Part shown: positions 1-7,678 of the stretch, piece by piece
How the letters are laid out: each line of letters opens with the position of its first letter
Numbering within the stretch: position 1 is the first letter of the stretch
Assembly (NCBI GenBank): GCA_002359185.1
Contig: DEML01000110.1
Location: 1-17,766, forward strand
DNA length: 17,766 bases
Origin: Planctomycetaceae bacterium UBA2671
Lineage (GTDB): Bacteria > Planctomycetota > Planctomycetia > Planctomycetales > Planctomycetaceae
Direction of reading: 5' to 3'
Translations under genes and position numbers: made by a program
Notes under the pieces: model-generated
The model's database searches: none
What the model was told of the DNA's origin: nothing
Seen by the model: the letters and a program-made list of their open reading frames with translations, nothing else

Positions 1-2
1 GT

Positions 3-680
3 ACCAAACTCTGCGTAGCCCTGCACCTGAAGGGTCTTGCCGGAACCGGTCAATCTACGGTCGATCTACGCATCATCGAAGAATTAATCGCTCTGACAGG
101 AGGTCTCTTATGATTGGATTATTGATCTATCCCACCCACAAGAATCTGCAGGAAGAGCAGGATCGGTATACTGATGCCGGAATTGATGCTGAAGTCTATC
201 CGATTCGTTCTACCGTGGAGACAGAAGAACTAGTTCAGAACTGTTGAAATAAAGATGCGGATCAAGCCGAACAGATGGGATTCCCCATTGGCAAGACCAT
301 CTGTATTCAATGTTCACATCACGAAAATTGTCTCAAAAATGGATACCTGGCAGAAACCATTCGTGCCCGCAAGGCGACGGTTTCTCTGGCCACCCATCAG
401 CGAGTCGCTCGAACTGGTCTGGAAGAACTGATTGAGCGTCGCCTGTTTGTGGGAATTCACGAAAACCCGCTCCCGGTCCTGCGTCCTGAGGTTGGCATAA
501 GTGCTCAGGATTTACGAATCGCTCAGGAATTCGTGCAGACGCTGGTGAGGGAACCGTTCTATCACAACTACTTTGGTGATGGTACACGGATCAATGAACT
601 TGGCTAACGCTATTACGATGAAGATCAGGTCCTGCGTCGCCGACGTATCTACGAGGCGTGTCCTGTATTGGCCGATCGTC
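3..680 (+). pseudogene. Broken ATPase/helicase-like gene of a mobile element (5' end outside window)
   Basis: Coding similarity runs through two frames. Frame 3 (3-113) contains a Walker A-like segment, GLAGTGQST, in which the usual Lys before Ser-Thr is Gln. It ends at a TGA that overlaps an ATG at 110. Frame 2 then carries on (IGLLIYPTHKN...), is stopped by TGA at 245-247, reopens with a cysteine cluster (CIQC...C, codons around 302-320) and a segment LATHQR, and is stopped again by TAA at 605-607. It continues as RYYDEDQVLRRRRIYEACPVLADR before resemblance is lost near 680. One frameshift and two nonsense codons in otherwise protein-like sequence indicate a dead gene. The P-loop, the Cys cluster and the 'TTH/ATH' segment resemble helicase or primase-helicase proteins of integrated elements. 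I cannot name the exact family. A selenocysteine reading of the TGA at 245 is unlikely, because a second stop and a frameshift are also present. Confidence 0.6.
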
Positions 681-877
681 CAGCGTTGGGAGCAGTTTAC
701 GGGGTTGAAGGCTACGAGAATCTCTGCAGCCGAAGGGGCGACCGTATGAATATCAATAGTGTTATCGCACACGTTGGCCCGTGTCGCGTTGTTCCCGCTA
801 GTGCGACGAACAATCCCCACCACGAGAGAACGCCTTGGCGTGGCGTACGTGGGGCGTTGGGTTACGGAATAACCGTG

Positions 878-1069
878 TTACTCGAAGTCTTGTCCAATCT
901 CAGAGACTGGGGGATCGATCTCGTCAGCCACGCTGAGCAAGGTTTCGTGCAGGTCGTTGGCGTCAATTCGTGTCGAACGTCGGCCTTCTTCGAGCACGCG
1001 TTCCAGTCGCATGGCAACCAGCCGCAAAGCGTCTGCAATTCGTTGTTCCGGGGTCGTGGGAGTCTGCAT
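878..1069 (-). CDS. Small hypothetical helical protein (63 aa)
   Basis: Encodes 63 residues, predicted largely helical (IADALRLVAMRLERVLEEGR), with an acidic C-terminal end. The ATG at 1069 is preceded at a good distance by GGAG (minus strand, about 9 bases upstream). The gene lies 12 bases downstream of the HARE-HTH gene on the same strand, so the two probably form an operon. I recognise no domain. The protein is too short for catalysis and may be an accessory or dimerisation partner of its neighbour; that is inference. Its reading frame is intact, in contrast to the decayed ATPase gene next to it. Confidence 0.6.
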   Translation of the reverse strand: MQTPTTPEQRIADALRLVAMRLERVLEEGRRSTRIDANDLHETLLSVADEIDPPVSEIGQDFE

Positions 1070-1081
1070 CGTGATCGTCTC

Positions 1082-1561
1082 CTATTTGCCGGTGGTGCTG
1101 ATCGAGAAGTGACCGCGTTCGAGCTTCGTGAAGCGGGCGTCGTTCCACTTCAATTTGATCTCCCGCAGGATGGCCGCGTACAGCGTGTTGTGCGGGGTCT
1201 TGCCGTTGAGGCTCGACCAGAGTTTTTGTTCGCCCGCCTGTTCTACGATCGCTTTGCAGGTCATCGGTTCGCTGGCGTTGGTGAGAATCTGCACCGCGGC
1301 GTCGAGCAGGCTGAGCTTGCCGGAAGGTTTTGCCTGAGTCTTCTTCGTCGTTCTCTTGGTCTCTGTCGTTTTCTTCGTTTCCACTTTGGAGGATTCTGTG
1401 ATGGGTTTCGCAGCGCTGGCCTTTGCCTTTCTAGTTGGTTTGTTCTTAGTCGCCGCTTTCAGTTCGCCTCCCAAAGCGTTCTTACGCGTGGTTCGCTTGC
1501 TGGATTTTGTCGCTGGTCCGATTCTTCTGGTCTGGTTCGCCATTTGCTTCGTCTTTCTCAT
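1082..1561 (-). CDS. HARE-HTH (HB1/ASXL) domain protein with Lys/Arg-rich tail
   Basis: The 159-residue product has two parts. Residues 1-82 are a low-complexity tail rich in Lys, Thr, Arg and Ala, like a histone tail or other non-specific DNA-binding extension. Residues 83-155 match the HARE-HTH winged-helix pattern: SLLDAAVQIL, then EPMTCKAIVEQ, then the W...GKTPHNTLYAAILREI core, then FSI. HARE-HTH domains are DNA-binding modules found in bacterial RNA polymerase delta subunits, restriction enzymes and eukaryotic chromatin proteins. A nucleoid-associated or regulatory role is inferred. I chose the start at 1561 because AGG lies five bases upstream; an ATG at 1543 (MANQTRR) is an alternative that would shorten only the tail. 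It sits upstream of the 63-residue gene and beside mobile-element debris, and similar proteins are common in planctomycete genomes. Confidence 0.75.
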   Translation of the reverse strand: MRKTKQMANQTRRIGPATKSSKRTTRKNALGGELKAATKNKPTRKAKASAAKPITESSKVETKKTTETKRTTKKTQAKPSGKLSLLDAAVQILTNASEPMTCKAIVEQAGEQKLWSSLNGKTPHNTLYAAILREIKLKWNDARFTKLERGHFSISTTGK

Positions 1562-1757
1562 TCATACCTGTGTCGTGTTGTTCGGGCTCTCGCGCTGATC
1601 GCCCACGACTATGAGTTACCTCGACGTGCCAACGACATCCACTCACATCTGTCACAATCTACAGGTTTACAGCAGGTTTTCATGCACGAGAATGGGCACG
1701 TAAACGCTATCTAGAGTCAGTTTACGCTCGCAAAAAGACGATAAAACTAGCAAATAA

Positions 1758-1800
1758 TGGTCCACTCGGGTTGATTGTGCATTTCTACCACAGTGGACCA
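1758..1800. repeat. Perfect 9-base inverted repeat TGGTCCACT / AGTGGACCA
   Basis: TGGTCCACT at 1758-1766 is exactly mirrored by AGTGGACCA at 1792-1800, with a 25-base loop. No T-run follows, so it is not a standard terminator. It could be a dimeric protein binding site or the residue of a mobile-element end. Confidence 0.45.
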
Positions 1801-2026
1801 TGGGGCTGCGCAGGCGACTGGATGCTCCACGATTCGTTGCCCCGAAAGGGCTTAGGTGCTCCCGGGTGATGTGTTTTGCGCGCGGTCCTCCCCACAGCGG
1901 CTTTTTTGTGCGTTATGGGTGATTTATCGGCGGTAAGTAAGAATTGATGTGGCTCAGAATGCCACCTGACAGGTCCTTTAAATATAGGTATTCGGAGCGT
2001 TTTAGTAAATACCGGATTCGATTTTT

Positions 2027-2133
2027 CGCTTACTTTGGGCCATTTTGACGGTAAGCGCGATTTCGGGTGAATTGGGGCTCATATGGGACCATTTTGAGGG
2101 GCAAAACGGGAGTGAAATGGACCGATTTTAAGG
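2027..2133. repeat. Inverted repeat plus three imperfect CCATTTTGA direct repeats
   Basis: CGCTTAC (2027-2033) and GTAAGCG (2051-2057) form a perfect 7-base inverted repeat. Overlapping it, a motif recurs three times on the plus strand: GGGCCATTTTGACGG (2037-2051), GGGACCATTTTGAGGGG (2085-2101) and TGGACCGATTTTAAGGG (2118-2133). The copies stand upstream of the gene starting at 2216, so an operator or iteron-like role is possible. Spacing is not constant (48 and 33 bases), which weakens the iteron idea. Confidence 0.35.
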
Positions 2134-2215
2134 GTGCCTTAAATCAACTTACGTCGATTCTTTGAAGCCGTTTTTTACCGACTGTTTCGATAACCACTGG
2201 AGTGGACTTCAACTC

Positions 2216-2710
2216 ATGTCACGAGCTTCAAAAAATAATACCACAAAAGCGACTGCCAAACCACGACTGGGTGTCGCCGAACGACTCGAAAAAGAGACCG
2301 CCACGCGGGCCTATCGCAAGGTGATGGCTGGCGAATCGGTGACTGCTGAAGAACGCTCGGCCTTGAAGCGTTACGAGAAACAACAGGAGGAAGAACGTCG
2401 CTGGCAATACTATGAATCGATCCCGCAGAAACACTGGCGCGAGATGTCGGGTCGCCAGACCAAGGTGCTTCATGAGCAGGCCGAGAAGTATTGCATCCCG
2501 TTTGGTGAGAAGACCATAAATCTGCCACGCGCGGTCCGATCGTTCCACGAATTTCTGGCTGCCAATGCTCGTCGCTTATCAGAAGATGACGACCTGTTGG
2601 ATGCGGCGATCTCCAGTCCGGCTCTGGAACGCTATCGGGAAGAACGAGCCATCCTGGCCAAGCTGGATCACCGAGCAATTGGTAATGAGACTCTCATTTC
2701 AACAACATAA
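2216..2710 (+). CDS. Terminase-small-subunit-like (Nu1-type) DNA-binding protein, probably C-terminally truncated
   Basis: The 164-residue product has a basic, Ala/Lys-rich N-terminus, a charged helical stretch (residues 20-65) and a helix-turn-helix-like region around residues 69-118 (HWREMSGRQTKVLHEQAEKY, then TINLPRAVRSFHEFL). This pattern resembles Nu1/terminase-small-subunit-like proteins that occur in planctomycete phage- or plasmid-derived segments. I chose the ATG at 2216; the frame is open back to 2162, but those 18 residues look non-coding and the basic N-terminus starts cleanly at MSRASK. After about residue 150 the sequence (DHRAIGNETLISTT) no longer looks like the helical tail I would expect, so a truncation or frame change near the 3' end is likely. 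No large terminase subunit or capsid gene is present, so this is probably a leftover regulator or DNA-binding protein. Confidence 0.55.
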   Translation: MSRASKNNTTKATAKPRLGVAERLEKETATRAYRKVMAGESVTAEERSALKRYEKQQEEERRWQYYESIPQKHWREMSGRQTKVLHEQAEKYCIPFGEKTINLPRAVRSFHEFLAANARRLSEDDDLLDAAISSPALERYREERAILAKLDHRAIGNETLISTT

Positions 2711-2764
2711 TATTTAAAGTTTTTACTGTTCAGTCGAAATATTCTTTAGTAAATTAATTCAGTT

Positions 2765-5700
2765 ATGAACAAGCATTTCTCCTCACCATTGAATCGGATT
2801 GGGGCCTTATGTTTAATCATGCTGGTGTTGAGTTTATTACTTTACCGGCAGATTAAGCAAAAACAGGTTGCCAACAAAGCAGCCGAGGCTCGGATGGAAG
2901 CCTTGCAGGCACGTGACAAACCGGAGCCGCCCAATTACGACAATGCTGAAGAGCGAGCGAAAACTCCACTGGATGTCCCCGACTGGCTCGATGAACCTGG
3001 CTTTCGAGTGGATTTGGACGAAAAACGCGATCGAGAACTTGCTCTTGAAGTGGCTCAAGGAAGTCGCAAGCGTGCCTCTCAAAGAAAAATGACTCAAGCC
3101 GGATCATCTCTCAATGATTCGATCAGCCTGCCTCCTCCTCCGTATGTAAACACCTATGAAGAGTTTATAAAACGCTATCAGAAGTTCCGTTTGCGGGAAC
3201 TGGAAGCTTACCAAAAGCTTACGACCGATCCGGTTGAGATTAAAGAATCTGGAGAACAGTTTCTGAGGGCTTACATCATCTCAAGCACAGATGAAGAGAG
3301 TTCCTATTCCCAGCAGGACGTCCGGAATCTGGCAGCAAAGGTTTTTGAATCAGGAACGGAAGACCCACTGCTTCGAACGTATGCCGCCAAAGCTCTCTAT
3401 ATTGATGAAGGCGATCCTGAAAATGCTGAAAAGATTTGGGCAGAAACGGTTCAGCAATTACGAAACTCCAGCTATCCACGAATTGTTCAGGTCTACCTGA
3501 GGTCGTTTGCCTATGAAGCGATCCAGAATCATATGGGCTCGACAGATCGAATGCAGGCATTGGCCGTCTGCATTGTTAAATGGCTTGAGGAGGTCCGTGA
3601 AGAGGATGTGGAACTGGAGTGTGCAGCCCATAAACTCAAAGGTCTACTGCAGTTGTTTGGGAGCACACTGGAAAGTCGCGTGCTGTCGGGATGCCTCAAT
3701 TCTGGACAGGTCGATCCCTTTATCGTTCATTGGTTGTTAGGCCGGGAGCAGGTAAATCTCGGATGGAGTGCAAGGGGAGGTGAGTTTGCTTATAAAACAA
3801 GTCGCTCTCAGTTTCAAAAATTCAAAAAACATCTCATCGATGCCCAGTCGCATCTAGAGCATGCCTATCTACTTCGTCCTGATATTCCTTTCCCTGCTCA
3901 GGAAATGATTCGCGTTTCACTGGGAGGCTATGACACTGAATACAAACCGGAGGACTGGTTCCGGAGAGTGATCGAAATTCAGTTCGATTGTCCAGATACC
4001 TACCTCCGAATTGGCCCCGCTCTTCAGCCACGTTGGGGTGGTTCTCTCAGGGAATTTCAATCCTATATGCAATCTTGTCTGGAAACAGATCGTTTCGACA
4101 CATTCGTTCCTTACGTTGGAATTGATCTCATTTACCATCTCCATTTCCAGGAATTTGACTCTGACTGGAAGAAAGTCAAAGCCTATGGCTTCGATAAATT
4201 TCTGGACGATTTTCTGCGCGCAAGGGCACGATATCGAGCGTGGCATCCTGGAGAGAAGCTTTATGGAGATTCTCCTGATTGCAATACACGCTTAGCCCAA
4301 CTGTTTGAACATTTTGATCGACCGAACGATGCCCTTGCCGAGTATCGTCGTGCGGGAGATCAACTCAATTTTGAATCTCTGCAAAACAACAATCGTCCGG
4401 GACGACATCTTTTGAAATTGTTTCTGGCTGCACAAGGAAAGCAACGGTCCGTAGTTCTCGATTTTGATCGTAAATTAAGACAGCGCTGGTCGGCTGATAC
4501 GAATCTTTCTGAAATCGAAGATTTGCAACAGGAATGGGTGGAACTACAAGCGGCAGCAGTGGATGAATACGCCCAGCCTTATTTTGATCATACCAAGGTG
4601 ATGTTGAGTCAACTCTCAGACTATCTCAAAGGTAATTGGGTCGAACTATCATTTGACAGAAACAGGCATGGCTGGGAACTGCGAGCTGATAAGATTGAAT
4701 GGAGTGACAATGGGGATTCGATTATACTCTGTCGAATCAATGGGGGTACACAACAGATTTCGGCCTGGCCTCTGGTTCATTATGACCCACCATTCGAAAT
4801 TCAAGCCGAAATGGGCCATGGAGATTACAGACCTCATCTGACTTTGGCAGGTGTCCATTGGGAAAACCCCAATCGTGATACTGACTCGACTGCAAAAGGA
4901 ACTCAGAAAAAGAACTCTCCAGACGATGTCTTTGTCGGTTTGAAACCTGAAAGGTGGCTAAGGACTCATCTTATGGATGGCACTCAAGTGGATACTCCAT
5001 TCTGGAAATATCTGGAATATGCAGTGGTGACCGCTCCTGACTTGAGTGGGACGTTTCAGGATGGAATGCATGTGCCCCAGCCTGGACTGAGGAAACTGGA
5101 TTGGAAATTCTGGCCTGATCGCTTTGAAGTTTTACTCGGAAATCATACGGGAGTCGTTCGCTTAACAAAATCGATTGCTCCTCTAGGCTCTCTCAGTTTC
5201 GGAGAACATCGCGGGTATGCAAAGGCGATAAATGTGAAAACACATAATGGGAAATGGGAGTTATCTAATGTAAGAATTCGACGTTTGTCACTGCAACCTG
5301 CCCCTCCGGTTACGACTTCTTCTGAAGAACAGCTCTCTTTTTGGACTAACAGAACTGAACAAGCAACCGACGATGTGCTGGCGAAACTCAAAGTCTGCGA
5401 ATTCCTCCTGAAACAGGAGCGCGCACAAGAAGCATACGATCAACTGGAAAAGATAGCAGTCGACCACCCTGATCTGCACCAACTTATTAAACTGCAAGGC
5501 CTGGCTCTGCACGCTCTTCATCGATACGAAGAAGCTATCACGTTACTTGATCGAGCCGAATATTGTCTCGCTGACGATTTTGATGTTTACGTTGCTCAAG
5601 CAGAAATTAAAGCCGCCGCCCCCATCGAAGAACTTCGTGATGGAAAAAATGCCGTGGGGAAAGCCAGCATTGCTTACAGTACTACTTCAGAACAAAAAGT

Positions 5701-5890
5701 GCGGGTATGGGCAGTGACTGCTGCTGGTTATGCAGAAATGGGAGACTTTGAACAGGCCTTCTCCAACAATCAACAGGCCATCGACCTGGCTGATGAACCC
5801 TTCAAGTCCAAACTTCTGATCCGTCATGAGCTCTATAAAAACAATCAGCCTTTTCGCCTGCCTGCGTTGGATGGACCCTCTCCTGAGTGA
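2765..5890 (+). CDS. Large membrane-anchored TPR protein with a central beta-sandwich-like region
   Basis: The 1041-residue product starts with a short basic end and one hydrophobic segment (residues about 12-27), acting as a signal anchor that places most of the protein outside the cytoplasmic membrane. Residues about 100-600 are helical and TPR/Sel1-like. They include an LQPRWGGS segment near residue 420, reminiscent of planctomycete DUF4034-type proteins, and a TPR-like stretch with FEHFDRPNDALAEYRRAG near 515-540. Residues about 620-845 are rich in Trp and beta strands (WVELSFDRNRHGWELRADKI), possibly a concanavalin/LamG-like or DUF1583-like domain. Residues about 860-1020 are clear TPRs (EAYDQLEKI, RYEEAITLLDRA, EQAFSNNQQAIDLA). 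No catalytic motif is seen; a scaffold or carbohydrate/matrix-binding role is inferred. No clear ribosome binding site precedes the ATG, and the gene stands alone. Confidence 0.75.
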   Translation: MNKHFSSPLNRIGALCLIMLVLSLLLYRQIKQKQVANKAAEARMEALQARDKPEPPNYDNAEERAKTPLDVPDWLDEPGFRVDLDEKRDRELALEVAQGSRKRASQRKMTQAGSSLNDSISLPPPPYVNTYEEFIKRYQKFRLRELEAYQKLTTDPVEIKESGEQFLRAYIISSTDEESSYSQQDVRNLAAKVFESGTEDPLLRTYAAKALYIDEGDPENAEKIWAETVQQLRNSSYPRIVQVYLRSFAYEAIQNHMGSTDRMQALAVCIVKWLEEVREEDVELECAAHKLKGLLQLFGSTLESRVLSGCLNSGQVDPFIVHWLLGREQVNLGWSARGGEFAYKTSRSQFQKFKKHLIDAQSHLEHAYLLRPDIPFPAQEMIRVSLGGYDTEYKPEDWFRRVIEIQFDCPDTYLRIGPALQPRWGGSLREFQSYMQSCLETDRFDTFVPYVGIDLIYHLHFQEFDSDWKKVKAYGFDKFLDDFLRARARYRAWHPGEKLYGDSPDCNTRLAQLFEHFDRPNDALAEYRRAGDQLNFESLQNNNRPGRHLLKLFLAAQGKQRSVVLDFDRKLRQRWSADTNLSEIEDLQQEWVELQAAAVDEYAQPYFDHTKVMLSQLSDYLKGNWVELSFDRNRHGWELRADKIEWSDNGDSIILCRINGGTQQISAWPLVHYDPPFEIQAEMGHGDYRPHLTLAGVHWENPNRDTDSTAKGTQKKNSPDDVFVGLKPERWLRTHLMDGTQVDTPFWKYLEYAVVTAPDLSGTFQDGMHVPQPGLRKLDWKFWPDRFEVLLGNHTGVVRLTKSIAPLGSLSFGEHRGYAKAINVKTHNGKWELSNVRIRRLSLQPAPPVTTSSEEQLSFWTNRTEQATDDVLAKLKVCEFLLKQERAQEAYDQLEKIAVDHPDLHQLIKLQGLALHALHRYEEAITLLDRAEYCLADDFDVYVAQAEIKAAAPIEELRDGKNAVGKASIAYSTTSEQKVRVWAVTAAGYAEMGDFEQAFSNNQQAIDLADEPFKSKLLIRHELYKNNQPFRLPALDGPSPE

Positions 5891-6292
5891 CCTGACGAGT
5901 GTAAAATTATGTCTTCGATTATTCATGGCTGTAGACTGCACAATTAGTTAAATCTCGTATCTTCTCAACCGACGAACTTTGATCCCCCAGCGGCAGGTAT
6001 TTTACCAGGTCTGAAATTCCCTGCCGATCTCTTTGAGTAGCCTCGGTCTCACTCAGCTATCCATTTCTCCTCAAGCATACAACTCTTGTTGACTCTGTGT
6101 TTTCGATAGCTGCCTGAAAATGCATGCGAGCTTACGCATTCAGTGAGAGATAGCAGATTCATAATGAGCAGAGAATTCAGCGAACCAGTTGAGTGAGGAC
6201 TTGTCTGACTAGTCACTGTACAATGTCATGGACTGTCTTGTGTTTCAAAATTCGTGTAAACATGATTTGAGGATCAATTAGCGAATTGCCAG
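5891..6292. promoter_or_regulatory. Intergenic region upstream of the RNA-repair operon
   Basis: About 400 bases with no intact gene. The first half carries a transposase relic (see separate entry). The second half must contain the promoter of the operon. Candidate elements are TACAAT at 6219-6224 as a -10-like box and a perfect palindrome TGACTAGTCA at 6206-6215 just upstream of it, which could bind a regulator. No good -35 box lies at the right distance, and a 10-base palindrome can arise by chance, so both are tentative. I see no sigma-54 (GG-N10-GC) promoter of the kind used by RtcR-controlled repair operons, and no regulator gene is nearby. Confidence 0.25.
5971..6075 (-). pseudogene. 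Short, internally deleted relic of a transposase 3' end
   Basis: On the minus strand this piece reads ...EIGREFQTW then a stop; after an apparent deletion of about 30 bases, YLPLGDQ follows in another frame. The larger relic near 15.8 kb reads ...VIGREFQT, stop, YNYERPYSSVNHLPPGDQ. I aligned 42 bases ending in GGGAATTTCAG against the corresponding bases of that copy and found roughly 29 identities without gaps. Both therefore derive from the same planctomycete transposase family (DDE integrase-core type). This copy is frameshifted, deleted and inactive. Confidence 0.55.
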
Positions 6293-7678
6293 ATGTTATT
6301 AACCATTTCAACAAATATTCGACCAGCGACTGAACTTGGGTTTCTTCTTCACAAACATCCAGATCGGTACCAGATATTCAATCTGAGTTTTGGAAAGGCT
6401 CATGTCTTCTATCCGCAGGCCAATGAGGAAACCTGCTCGGCCTGTCTGTTGCTGGATATTGATGCAATCGCAATGGCCAAGGGGCGATCTCGTGAATATG
6501 GTCATCTGCTCTCTCAGTATGTCAATGACCGACCTTATGTGGCTTCGTCTTTCATGAGTGTGGCGATTTCAAAGGTCTTTCGATCCGCCATGTCGGGGAT
6601 TTGCAATGATCGTCCAGAGTTGGTTGAAACAGAAATTCCGTTGACGGCTCGCATCGATGTCTTGCCAGTTCGAGGAGCCGAGGGATTGGTCAATCGATTT
6701 TTTGAGCCTTTAGGGTATTCCGTCGAATCGATTCCACATCAACTCGATACCGAATTCGAAGACTGGGGAGAGAGCCCTTACTGTTCCGTAACGATAAAGG
6801 GCACAAAGAAGCTTTCGGAGCTACTCACCCATCTGTATGTTCTCATCCCGGTCTTCGATAATCAGAAGCATTATTTTGTTAGCGACGATGAAATTGAAAA
6901 ACTGATCTCAAAGAGTGAGGACTGGCTCAAGAATCATCCCGAGAAGGATTTCGTGATCCGCAGGTACTTGAAAAATCGTCCCAGCCTGGTGCGGCAAGCG
7001 ATGGCTCGGTTGGTCGGTGACGAAGAAGCCTCTGCTGAAACCGTTTCGGGTGATCGAAACGAGGAACAGCTCGAAAAAACGATGAGCCTGAATGATCAGC
7101 GTCTGGGTGCAGTTGTAGCCGTATTGAAGGCGAGTGGTGCTCGACAAGTTATTGACCTCGGTTGTGGTGAAGGCAAACTGCTCAGAAAGTTACTTTCAGA
7201 CTGGCAGTTTGAACGGATTGTCGGAATGGATGTGTCGATTCGCTCGCTGGAAATCGCATCGAAGCGATTGAAACTTGAGCGGCTGCCACCTAAGCAAGCT
7301 GAACGGGTCGAATTGATACATGGCTCGCTGATGTATCGAGATCGACGCTTTGAAGGCTTTGATGCAGCCGCCGTTGTGGAGGTCATCGAACATCTCGATC
7401 CGACTCGCCTCGCAGCCTTCGAAAGAGTCCTGTTTCAATATTCCAAACCAAAGACGATTGTATTGACCACACCTAATTGCGAGTACAACGTGAAATGGGA
7501 ATCGTTACCTGCGGGTCAGTTTCGACATTCTGACCACCGCTTTGAATGGACTCGTGAAGAATTTCAGGCTTGGGCGAATCGGATTGCCTCGGAATATAGT
7601 TACCAGGTTCGGTTTTTGCCGATTGGCGATGATGATCCTATTGTGGGCTCGCCAACACAGATGGCTGTTTTTGAATGA
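6293..7678 (+). CDS. hen1: Hen1: 3'-terminal RNA ribose 2'-O-methyltransferase
   Basis: Adds a methyl group from S-adenosylmethionine to the 2'-OH of the 3'-terminal ribose of cut RNA before ligation, so the repaired RNA resists a second ribotoxin cut. It works with Pnkp in the cytoplasm. The 461-residue length is normal. The N-terminal part (residues 1-245; LLHKHPDR, SFGKAHVFYP) is the bacterial Hen1-specific domain that supports Pnkp ligation. Residues 265-461 form the methyltransferase: SAM motif DLGCGEG (288-294) and the metal-binding signature EVIEH with Glu363, Glu366 and His367. The distal His is in RHSDHRFEW (411-419; His412 or His415). All expected metal ligands of the family are present. 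The start agrees with the conserved family beginning (MLLTIST) although no clear ribosome binding site is seen. It is first in the operon and its TGA overlaps the next ATG (7675-7678). Confidence 0.93.
   Translation: MLLTISTNIRPATELGFLLHKHPDRYQIFNLSFGKAHVFYPQANEETCSACLLLDIDAIAMAKGRSREYGHLLSQYVNDRPYVASSFMSVAISKVFRSAMSGICNDRPELVETEIPLTARIDVLPVRGAEGLVNRFFEPLGYSVESIPHQLDTEFEDWGESPYCSVTIKGTKKLSELLTHLYVLIPVFDNQKHYFVSDDEIEKLISKSEDWLKNHPEKDFVIRRYLKNRPSLVRQAMARLVGDEEASAETVSGDRNEEQLEKTMSLNDQRLGAVVAVLKASGARQVIDLGCGEGKLLRKLLSDWQFERIVGMDVSIRSLEIASKRLKLERLPPKQAERVELIHGSLMYRDRRFEGFDAAAVVEVIEHLDPTRLAAFERVLFQYSKPKTIVLTTPNCEYNVKWESLPAGQFRHSDHRFEWTREEFQAWANRIASEYSYQVRFLPIGDDDPIVGSPTQMAVFE

Larger units (their letters stand above)
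1562..2215. other. Intergenic, repeat-rich probable control region between divergent genes
   Basis: About 650 bases without a convincing gene separate the divergent HARE-HTH gene and the terminase-like gene. The first 190 bases show nothing I can interpret. From about 1758 to 2135 the region holds a 9-base inverted repeat, two shorter inverted repeats and three related direct repeats, listed separately where strong enough. This is what one expects of a regulatory or replication/transfer control region of an integrated element, but no known origin or attachment site is recognisable. Confidence 0.4.

Noticed and set aside
245..247. In-frame TGA as a possible selenocysteine codon
   Set aside because: The same gene also has a frameshift and a TAA, the residue position fits a mutated Trp codon, and I see no selenocysteine insertion hairpin directly after it.
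668..1714. Long plus-strand open frame of 348 codons
   Set aside because: It is antisense to the HARE-HTH and 63-residue genes, and its Arg/Leu/Phe-rich translation is what the reverse of Lys-rich coding gives. Only its first few codons may belong to the broken ATPase gene.
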